Assembly (NCBI GenBank): GCA_043802125.1
Contig: JAZDLG010000023.1
Span: 1-14,019, forward strand
Length of the DNA stretch: 14,019 nt
Reading direction: 5' to 3'
DNA from: Phelpsiimicrobium sp043802125
GTDB taxonomy: Bacteria > Omnitrophota > Gorgyraeia > Velamenicoccales > Velamenicoccaceae
In this document: piece after piece, positions 6,375 to 11,507 of the stretch
Layout of the letters: each line of letters starts with the position of its first letter
How positions within the stretch are numbered: the stretch's first letter is position 1
Translations under genes and position numbers: made by a program
The notes under the pieces: model-generated
Told to the model about the DNA's origin: nothing
The model's database searches: none
Seen by the model: the letters and a program-made list of their open reading frames with translations, nothing else

Positions 6375-7514
6375 CTAATGTTTACAAATATTCCGAAGAT
6401 TTGCGAGATTTATAAACTTAAACGTAAAATCACCATATTTACGGCTATAAGGACGGCTCACATTATGCGACACTACGTATATTTGCGCCTTATCGTAATG
6501 CCTTAAAAACACCTTAGCATTTACCGGATCAAAATCTTTATCACGCCATTTACATTCTATTGCCAGAATAGGCTGCCCTCTCTTATTGATCACAAAATCT
6601 ATCTCGTGCCCTTGTTTATCTCTCCAATAACCGATGTCTCTAGTTTGCCGATGCGCAAAGATCTCATTTAAAACAAAATGTTCCCAAAGATAACCAAGAT
6701 CTTCATTTCTGAGTTCATACCAACCGCGGGGATAGCAAACAAACCCGGTATCAAAGCCGTAGACTTTCGGAGCGGATATGATCTCATTTTGCCTTCTAGA
6801 GCTGAAAGGACGAATAATATGCGCGGTAAAAGTAGCTTCAAGTACTTTTAAATAATTAGAGATAGTGGTCCTGCTCGCTTCGCATGAAGATGTAAAGCTA
6901 TTGGCCTCAAATATGCCTCCGCTTTGAGCCATGATAAGTTCAAAGAATTTCTGAAATGAATGACGCCTCTCAAGCCTGAATAATTCTTGGATGTCTTTCG
7001 CCCAAAAGGCATCTATCCAATCTTGATAATTCCGCTCTGGGTATCGAGCATGCGTAAAGAAAGGCGGTAATCCACCGTAGAGAAATCTGTGTTTCAAATC
7101 AGTATTACCAAAAGACTCCGTATCCGATAGTATCATAGGGGTAAGCCACAGTTCCCGCTTTCTGTCTGTTAACGTATCCTTAAATTTTACCGAAGCGCTA
7201 AGAGTAGACGAGCCTGTAGCAATAATCTGTATATCCGGATAATGATCGGCGGCTATTTTCAGTATTTCCGACGGGTTTGATAATCTGTGGATCTCGTCTA
7301 ACGCAACCCTGCGCCCACGCAAGCTTTCTAAAAACGACTCCGGATCTTCCATGATGCGCCTTACCCGTGGAAGTTCGCAGTCAAAATAATCAATACCATC
7401 AAAGCTTTTGCACAGAAATGTTTTACCCGCGCGCCTCACACCAGTCAGCCAGATGATCGACTTTTCTTTAAATAGCTCTTCTATGGCATTTTTCCAAAAT
7501 GGCCTATTTTTCAT
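6375..7514 (-). CDS. AAA ATPase with DUF4143 C-terminal domain
   Basis: This 379-residue protein has an AAA_14-like ATPase domain: Walker A GVRRAGKT (25-32), Walker B VALDEIHRL (Asp73, Glu74) and sensor-like IIATGSSTLS near 100. The middle contains a winged-helix-like part (ANSFTSSCEASRTTISNYLK). The C-terminal DUF4143 part has a PD-(D/E)XK-like pattern, EIDFVI...ILAIECKW. Such proteins are abundant and mobile in bacteria and archaea; the precise role is not established. No Shine-Dalgarno sequence precedes the ATG at 7512-7514, and the best promoter would start transcription at or one base from the A of the ATG, so a leaderless mRNA is likely. It is probably transcribed alone. A copy of the 49-bp repeat follows the stop. 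Base composition is more AT-rich than in the ATPase operon, suggesting acquisition. Confidence 0.9.
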   Translation of the reverse strand: MKNRPFWKNAIEELFKEKSIIWLTGVRRAGKTFLCKSFDGIDYFDCELPRVRRIMEDPESFLESLRGRRVALDEIHRLSNPSEILKIAADHYPDIQIIATGSSTLSASVKFKDTLTDRKRELWLTPMILSDTESFGNTDLKHRFLYGGLPPFFTHARYPERNYQDWIDAFWAKDIQELFRLERRHSFQKFFELIMAQSGGIFEANSFTSSCEASRTTISNYLKVLEATFTAHIIRPFSSRRQNEIISAPKVYGFDTGFVCYPRGWYELRNEDLGYLWEHFVLNEIFAHRQTRDIGYWRDKQGHEIDFVINKRGQPILAIECKWRDKDFDPVNAKVFLRHYDKAQIYVVSHNVSRPYSRKYGDFTFKFINLANLRNICKH

Positions 7515-7520
7515 AATTAG

Positions 7521-7549
7521 AGCATACCATAAAGTTTAACTATATGCAA
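7521..7549 (-). promoter_or_regulatory. Promoter of the DUF4143 ATPase gene, predicted leaderless
   Basis: On the minus strand TTGCAT (7544-7549), 17 bases, then an extended -10 TGG-TATGCT (hexamer 7521-7526). Only six bases separate the -10 from the ATG, so transcription should start at about the start codon. This agrees with the lack of a ribosome binding site. Confidence 0.5.
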
Positions 7550-7584
7550 TACTAAAGTCCTATAGACAATCCTTAAGAGGCGTG

Positions 7585-7607
7585 TTTACGAAACTGTTTC
7601 TGGCTCG
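7585..7607. repeat. Accessory-gene 3' repeat, short copy B
   Basis: It shares the first about 18 bases with copies A and C (TTTACGAAACTGTTTCTG), including the inverted repeat GAAAC-T-GTTTC, then diverges (GCTCG for ACCCG). It lies 10 bases beyond the stop of the HEPN gene ending at 7618, the same position relative to its gene as the other copies. Confidence 0.65.
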
Positions 7608-7617
7608 ATTTACCCCA

Positions 7618-8004
7618 TTAGAACAAGCGTTCCTTATCAGGCGATATCTTAATGTGTTCTTCAATCTTTTTGACTAATTTCTCCGATTTTAGAATAGCAG
7701 CCTTTACATCTTCTTTAGATTCTGAGAAGACGGCATCATATTGCAAAGGATGCCTTTTACGCCGCATCCGTTTAAAAGTACGGACTAAATCCCCGTATTC
7801 TTTACCGAATACCCTATCGACAAATTCGGTTATTGTAGAATGCGTATATTTTGTTGTTGGGCGATAACCATAATACCTCATAAGGGCATTCCCCGCGTGT
7901 ATCAAAGCATCATACGCTGATTTATAAGCTGTTAGTTGAAATTTATCGAGATTAAACTTCGCCGCTGAGATCTCATTTTCGGCGAATGCAAGAAATTCGG
8001 CCAA
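7618..8004 (-). CDS. HEPN-domain protein, likely toxin of MNT/HEPN pair 1
   Basis: This 128-residue all-helical protein has the HEPN RNase-type motif: Arg79-x5-His85 with Tyr89 (RMRRKRHPLQYD). In HEPN/MNT modules such proteins are RNases that the partner nucleotidyltransferase silences by adenylylating the motif Tyr. I infer this role from motif and gene pairing. The start is the TTG at 8002-8004, two bases from the TAA stop of the partner gene, with AAGG six bases upstream; no ATG occurs in frame before residue 41. Termination-reinitiation coupling would keep toxin output tied to the antitoxin. It is a clear paralogue of the product of 8753-9202, sharing the RMRR(K/Q)RH core and a C terminus ending P(D/E)K(E/D)xLF. 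Confidence 0.85.
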   Translation of the reverse strand: MAEFLAFAENEISAAKFNLDKFQLTAYKSAYDALIHAGNALMRYYGYRPTTKYTHSTITEFVDRVFGKEYGDLVRTFKRMRRKRHPLQYDAVFSESKEDVKAAILKSEKLVKKIEEHIKISPDKERLF

Positions 8005-8005
8005 T

Positions 8006-8593
8006 TTATGCCTTGAGGTATCTTCCTTTTAATCTCCCTTTTAGAATTATTTTCGGCCTTTTAAGGACATTTATGAAAAATGAATCTTTTTTCTTAACTC
8101 TTTTGAAAAAATCATCTTGAGAATAAACATTATAATTTATTTCTCTGGCTATCTCCTTTTCGATCTTTTCGATCCTTTCCATTAAGTCGTCTCGATCAGG
8201 ATCGCCGATAATTAAAATATCTACATCGCTTTTTGAATTTTCATGCCCCGAAGCAAAAGAGCCGTATATGGCGGCAAATTCTATTCCCTCTACACTATCC
8301 ATGATTTCCCTCAAGCGGCCCTCAATGCCGATCGTTTTAAAAATAACAGACCTCATCTCTCTATACAAAGGGTACTTCTTGTTAAGCATGAAATATCTCT
8401 GATTACCTCTTGTCCTGGAACTAAAAATTCCTTCATTTTCCAATCGCCCTAACTCCCGAGAAAGATTGCCGGGGTCGATCTTCAAAATACCCGCTATCTC
8501 CCGTAGATATAAATTCTCATCGGAATTAGTAAAGAAATATAAAAGTACTCGCCGCCGCAAGTCCGATTTGGCAAATTTTAAAAAGTCTGTCAT
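8006..8593 (-). CDS. wHTH-nucleotidyltransferase, likely antitoxin of MNT/HEPN pair 1
   Basis: The 195 residues have an N-terminal winged helix (about 10-70: LREIAGILKIDPGNLSRELG, NEGIFSSRTRGNQRYF) and a minimal nucleotidyltransferase domain (about 95-185). The signature YGSFASGHENSKSDVDIL has Gly111-Ser112 and metal ligands Asp123 and Asp125. MntA-type enzymes add AMP to the HEPN toxin; the winged helix suggests it also represses its own promoter. This matches the palindromes upstream at 8621-8647. The ATG at 8591-8593 has only a weak GAGA upstream. One base separates its stop from the partner's TTG start. It is paralogous to the product of 9174-9752. It is AT-rich compared with the flanking operons. 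Confidence 0.87.
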   Translation of the reverse strand: MTDFLKFAKSDLRRRVLLYFFTNSDENLYLREIAGILKIDPGNLSRELGRLENEGIFSSRTRGNQRYFMLNKKYPLYREMRSVIFKTIGIEGRLREIMDSVEGIEFAAIYGSFASGHENSKSDVDILIIGDPDRDDLMERIEKIEKEIAREINYNVYSQDDFFKRVKKKDSFFINVLKRPKIILKGRLKGRYLKA

Positions 8594-8620
8594 TTTAGAT
8601 ATTCTCTATTGTATAAATTG

Positions 8621-8647
8621 ACAACGATTGTTGTATATTATTACAAC
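8621..8647. promoter_or_regulatory. Operator-like palindromes before MNT/HEPN pair 1
   Basis: GTTGTA-TATTAT-TACAAC (8630-8647) is a perfect 6-bp-arm palindrome. It shares a half-site with ACAAC-GATT-GTTGT (8621-8634), giving three evenly clustered half-sites 28-57 bases before the start codon. A binding site for the winged-helix antitoxin is the simplest reading. I could not place a convincing -35/-10 pair, though TACAAT at about 8610-8615 is a possible -10. Confidence 0.5.
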
Positions 8648-8699
8648 TAGTATACCTTATACTTTAAGCTTTGGCAAACATCATTTACGTTTAGGTGGA

Positions 8700-8748
8700 T
8701 TTACGAAACTGTTTCTGACCCGTCAGGGGAAGTGGGCATAGACTATAC
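8700..8748. repeat. 49-bp accessory-gene 3' repeat, copy C
   Basis: The copy starts TTTACGAAACTGTTTCTGAC and ends AGACTATAC. It lies four bases beyond the stop of the HEPN gene ending at 8753. It contains the perfect inverted repeat GAAAC-T-GTTTC and a CCC-GTCA-GGG mini-stem. TTTACGTT is repeated just outside at 8684-8691, as beside copy A. Confidence 0.8.
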
Positions 8749-8752
8749 CGAA

Positions 8753-9202
8753 TTAAAATAAATCCTTTTCGGGACATTCCTTCTTTACGAGAATAATTAT
8801 TTCATCAATAAGTTTTTTGGCTGTATCTATGGATGATTTTGCCTCGTGCGGCGTTATGTGGTTTTTAGAATCGTAGATGAAGTCGTGCCGTTGCCTTCTC
8901 ATACGACTAAAACGATTGATGATGCTATCGTATTCGTCGCCAAGAATTAATTTGGCAAGTTCAACAATGGTTTTGTGGGAATTTTTCGCTGTTGGCAGGT
9001 ACCCTTTGGAATACATCAATGCCTTGCTCGCTCTCATCATCGCATGATACGCGATGGCAAAAGCCCATGTGAGATCAATTGATAAATTGGCTTTGGCTGT
9101 TTTTAAATCCTTCTGCGATCTTTTTAACTGATAGGATATTTGCTTAAAATCTGGCCCCTGTTTCTTGATCAAATTATCCTTTAAGAATTTTTCGTAGATC
9201 AT
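8753..9202 (-). CDS. HEPN-domain protein, likely toxin of MNT/HEPN pair 2
   Basis: This 149-residue helical HEPN protein has the motif Arg100-x5-His106 and Tyr110 (RMRRQRHDFIYD), the presumed RNase centre and the likely adenylylation Tyr. It aligns along most of its length with the HEPN protein at 7618-8004 but is 21 residues longer at the N terminus. The ATG at 9200-9202 lies inside the partner gene, giving a 29-base overlap. A perfect AGGAGG at 9208-9213, five bases upstream, decides the start. The strong ribosome site contrasts with the weak TTG start of the paralogous toxin, so the two pairs set toxin output differently. A 49-bp repeat follows the stop. Confidence 0.85.
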   Translation of the reverse strand: MIYEKFLKDNLIKKQGPDFKQISYQLKRSQKDLKTAKANLSIDLTWAFAIAYHAMMRASKALMYSKGYLPTAKNSHKTIVELAKLILGDEYDSIINRFSRMRRQRHDFIYDSKNHITPHEAKSSIDTAKKLIDEIIILVKKECPEKDLF

Positions 9203-9752
9203 CTTCTCCTCCTATAATCATTATCTTTTTATCATTCAAGATATTTAATAAGAACGGTTCGTTTTGTTTAATGTCTTTTTTAAAATCCCTGGCCGTATAT
9301 AACTTATAGTTGATTTCGCGCCTTAAGAAGCCTTCTAATCTGTCAAGCTCCTTGATGAGCTTATCTTCATCGCATTTGCCGACCACGACGACGTCTACAT
9401 CCGAGAGGTAATTATCCTTGGCCTTGGCATACGAGCCATAGACAAAAGCATAATCAACGGCGCCTGTTTTTTTCAATGCCGCTTTGACAGTGCCCATAAC
9501 ACCGACTGTTTTAAAAACTATATTTTTCAGTTCCTCAAAAAGAGGGTATTCCTTATTGACCTTAAAATACCTGGCATTTGCTTTGCGTTCGCTCATGAGG
9601 ATGCCTTCTTTTTCCATGTTATTTATAACCCGCTGGAAGTTGCCGGGTTTTTTATTAAGGATCCTTCCTATTTCCTGCATATAGAAAGACTGTTCGGGAT
9701 TGGTGAAAAAAAGACGCAATAATTCTGCTCTGTTCTTTGTTAATTCTTGCAT
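9174..9752 (-). CDS. wHTH-nucleotidyltransferase, likely antitoxin of MNT/HEPN pair 2
   Basis: The 192 residues share the plan of the product of 8006-8593: an N-terminal winged helix (about 8-65: MQEIGRILNKKPGNFQRVIN, EGILMSERKANARYF) and a nucleotidyltransferase domain with YGSYAKAKDNYLSDVDVV (Gly106-Ser107; Asp117, Asp119). The likely role is AMP transfer to the HEPN partner and autorepression. The second glycine of the GSxAxG motif is replaced (YAKAK), which may lower activity. The ATG at 9750-9752 is preceded by a near-perfect AAAGGAGGTG. The promoter and palindromic operators lie at 9773-9820. It is the first gene downstream of the tRNA-Glu 3' end. Confidence 0.87.
   Translation of the reverse strand: MQELTKNRAELLRLFFTNPEQSFYMQEIGRILNKKPGNFQRVINNMEKEGILMSERKANARYFKVNKEYPLFEELKNIVFKTVGVMGTVKAALKKTGAVDYAFVYGSYAKAKDNYLSDVDVVVVGKCDEDKLIKELDRLEGFLRREINYKLYTARDFKKDIKQNEPFLLNILNDKKIMIIGGEDDLRKILKG
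9208..9213 (-). promoter_or_regulatory. Ribosome binding site fixing the start of HEPN gene 2
   Basis: AGGAGG on the minus strand, five bases before the ATG at 9200-9202 and inside the coding region of the nucleotidyltransferase gene. It supports the 29-base gene overlap. Confidence 0.75.
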
Positions 9753-9772
9753 TGTCCTCCACCTCCTTTATT

Positions 9773-9820
9773 TATATGTTTTATGCATATAATTGTATGC
9801 GTTCTGCATATAAAAGTCAA
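9773..9820 (-). promoter_or_regulatory. Promoter and operator palindromes of MNT/HEPN pair 2
   Basis: On the minus strand TTGACT (9815-9820), 17 bases, TACAAT (9792-9797). The palindrome TATGC-GTTCT-GCATA (9796-9810) lies in the spacer and touches the -10. A second, TATATG-TTTTATG-CATATA (9773-9791), lies just downstream and includes the perfect TATGCATA (9782-9789). A repressor bound here would block RNA polymerase, which fits autoregulation by the winged-helix antitoxin. The half-sites (TATGC) differ from those of pair 1 (GTTGT). Confidence 0.65.
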
Positions 9821-9875
9821 GTTTCATTCATCAGGGGATTTTCAGCAGAATTTTTGCGGCCTTGCGTGGCGAGAT

Positions 9876-9953
9876 TGGCGTCCCCAACCGGATTCGAACC
9901 GGTGTCGCAAGCTTGAAAAGCTCGTGTCCTAGACCAGACTAGACGATGGGGAC
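9876..9953 (-). tRNA. tRNA-Glu (anticodon TTC)
   Basis: The minus strand folds as a full cloverleaf: acceptor GTCCCCA/TGGGGAC, anticodon stem CGAGC/GCTTG with loop TTTTCAA (anticodon TTC), T arm ACCGG-TTCGAAT-CCGGT, discriminator G and encoded CCA (9876-9878). The 5' part resembles bacterial tRNA-Glu (GTCCCC-TCGTCTAG). Its 3' end faces the accessory region at about 6300-9830, a common position for integrated elements, although no att duplicate was found. Confidence 0.96.
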
Positions 9954-9969
9954 GTGATGGTGCTCTATA

Positions 9970-10080
9970 TCCCCGCAAAAACCGCGGGGACTTCGCTGAA
10001 TAAATAAATTTTGGTGCTCAGAATTTTACCTATGAAATCCCGCCTTGTCAAGGAAAGTTTGGGTCGTGGGCTCATTTAAT
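9970..10080. repeat. Intergenic repeat unit 1 (hairpin + GGTRCTCA + GTGGGCTCATTTAAT)
   Basis: It begins with the hairpin TCCCCGC-AAAAACC-GCGGGGA (9970-9990). Then come TTCGCT, GGTGCTCAGAATTT (10013-10026) and, at the end, GTGGGCTCATTTAAT (10066-10080). The same blocks occur in the same order in unit 2 with different spacing. No open reading frame or known RNA is visible in 9954-10298. Confidence 0.65.
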
Positions 10081-10133
10081 GTACAACAACCTAAATAGAT
10101 ACTGATGCCTAAACGCTTCGCAGTCACAGTAGT

Positions 10134-10256
10134 TCCCGCTTACGCGGGATTTCGCTACATAGATGTGGTACTCAAAATTCGCCCAAACAACTTACGTCGC
10201 AGCAAACGCTCCCCTACCTTCGGTAGGGCAGGCTGTAAGTTGTGGGCTCATTTAAT
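10134..10256. repeat. Intergenic repeat unit 2
   Basis: It begins with the hairpin TCCCGC-TTAC-GCGGGA (10134-10149), then TTCGCT, GGTACTCAAAATTC (10167-10180) and GTGGGCTCATTTAAT (10242-10256), identical to the 15-base block ending unit 1. Inside is a nested inverted repeat: CAACTTAC/GTAAGTTG (10188-10195, 10235-10242) around CCCTACC-TTC-GGTAGGG (10212-10228). The larger structure spans 10181-10247. Confidence 0.65.
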
Positions 10257-10262
10257 AACTAC

Positions 10263-10291
10263 TTGACTCCTCGCGCTTTTTACGTTATTTT
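10263..10291 (+). promoter_or_regulatory. Promoter of the FIST/kinase operon, predicted leaderless
   Basis: TTGACT (10263-10268), 17 bases, TATTTT (10286-10291), then seven bases to the ATG at 10299. Transcription would begin at or next to the start codon. No Shine-Dalgarno sequence is present, which fits a leaderless mRNA. Confidence 0.5.
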
Positions 10292-10298
10292 TAGTTCA

Positions 10299-11507
10299 AT
10301 GAGCACCTTCGTAGGCATCGGTGTAAGCGAAAAGAGAGACCCTTTCCTGGCAGCTGCAGAAGCTGCCAAGCTCGCCTTGTATCAACTCCACCACAGAGAA
10401 ATCACGCTTGGCATCCTGTTCTCCACAATCCACTTCGCGGATAAGAGGCTCCTTGAAGGCATCACGTACAGCCTCGGCAATATAAAACTGCTTGGTTGCA
10501 GCGGCGCCGCCCTCATTTCTTCCCGCGGAATAACTAAATACGGCGTTGGGGTAATGCTCATAAATTCGGATAAAATAAAATTTGGGTTAAGCGCCTCAGG
10601 CCCCATTGATACCAAGGGCCCGCGCGCCGCAGGCGAAGAATTCGCGCACGAGGCTCTTAAAAACTTAGGGACGACCCAACGGGACCTGGCCCTGATCTTA
10701 TCCGACGGTCTGGTAGAAAACGGCTCGGACCTGCTTCGGGGCATCAAAGACGTCCTCGGATCAAGTTTTCCCATCTTCGGCGGCTCCAGCGCCGACAATT
10801 TAAGATTTTTTAAGACATATCAATATTTTAACAACGAGCTGTTGACCAACAGCCTCATCGGAGCTGTCTTTTCAGGAGAAAATCTTTTCGGCATGGGGGT
10901 GCGGCACGGCTGGAAGCCTCTTGGTAAACCTCATACCATCACCGAGGTCAAGGGCAACGTCATAAAAAAAATAGAAGGCAAACCGGCAATATCAATTTAT
11001 GAAGAATACTTCGGAAAATCAAGAGAAGAGATAAAAAACACGCTCATACGCATGAGCATTTATTATCCTTTGGGGCTTTACGTACCCGGAGAGACTGAAT
11101 ACCTATTGAGAAACGCCCTGCGCATAGACGAAGGCGGCGGCCTGGTCTGCCAGGGAGATGCCTCTGAAGGAAACGACGTGCGTCTCATGATGGGCACTAA
11201 GGACTGGGCCCTGGAAGCCGCGACCCAGGCGGCAGAAGAAGCCAAGAGCGCTTTACAGGATAAAACCATAAAAGGCGCCATCATCTTTGAATCCATCTCT
11301 CGCCATAAACTCCTTGGGCGGTTGACAGAAAAAGAGTTATCGCGTATAAAAGAGGTATTAGGCGACGTGCCCATCCTTGGAATATGCACATATGGAGAGC
11401 AGGCGCCGTTAAAATCCCTTGAGCATTACGGCCAGACGTACTTCCACAATGAAACAGTTGCTATCTTGACCATAGGCGAATCTCATGCCCATAACAAACT
11501 CGTTTAG
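10299..11507 (+). CDS. FIST N/C-domain sensor protein
   Basis: This 402-residue cytoplasmic protein matches the FIST family (FIST_N about residues 15-210, FIST_C about 225-385), thought to bind small ligands such as amino acids and usually linked to signal-transduction genes. Visible family features are LGCSGAALISSRGI, the SDGL and PIFGGSSADNLRFF stretches, GMGVRHGWKPLGKPHTITEV and PILGICTYGEQAP near the end. No membrane segment or enzymatic motif is seen. I prefer the ATG at 10299. A GTG at 10242 in the same frame would add 19 residues, but these are encoded by the intergenic repeat and promoter. The end overlaps the histidine kinase start by 23 bases, so the pair is probably co-translated and FIST may feed a signal to the kinase. 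Confidence 0.88.
   Translation: MSTFVGIGVSEKRDPFLAAAEAAKLALYQLHHREITLGILFSTIHFADKRLLEGITYSLGNIKLLGCSGAALISSRGITKYGVGVMLINSDKIKFGLSASGPIDTKGPRAAGEEFAHEALKNLGTTQRDLALILSDGLVENGSDLLRGIKDVLGSSFPIFGGSSADNLRFFKTYQYFNNELLTNSLIGAVFSGENLFGMGVRHGWKPLGKPHTITEVKGNVIKKIEGKPAISIYEEYFGKSREEIKNTLIRMSIYYPLGLYVPGETEYLLRNALRIDEGGGLVCQGDASEGNDVRLMMGTKDWALEAATQAAEEAKSALQDKTIKGAIIFESISRHKLLGRLTEKELSRIKEVLGDVPILGICTYGEQAPLKSLEHYGQTYFHNETVAILTIGESHAHNKLV

Noticed and set aside
6310..8748. Integron cassettes with attC sites at the ends of the accessory genes
   Set aside because: The 3' elements lack the attC core (GTTRRRY/RYYYAAC) and no integrase is present, so the cassette idea is kept only as a general stacking hypothesis.
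9747..9932. 61-codon open frame on the plus strand across the MNT promoter and tRNA
   Set aside because: It reads through the antisense of the tRNA-Glu and the regulatory region and has no ribosome site or family resemblance.
9876..9953. att site of an integrative element at the tRNA 3' end
   Set aside because: I could not find a second copy of the tRNA 3' sequence near 6300-6375 or elsewhere, and there is no integrase gene.
10242..10298. GTG start extending the FIST protein by 19 residues
   Set aside because: The extension is encoded by the repeat block and the promoter, and the family start fits the ATG at 10299.
9954..10298. CRISPR array or structured RNA in the intergenic gap
   Set aside because: There are only two imperfect units with different spacing and no regular short repeats; no known RNA fold was recognised.
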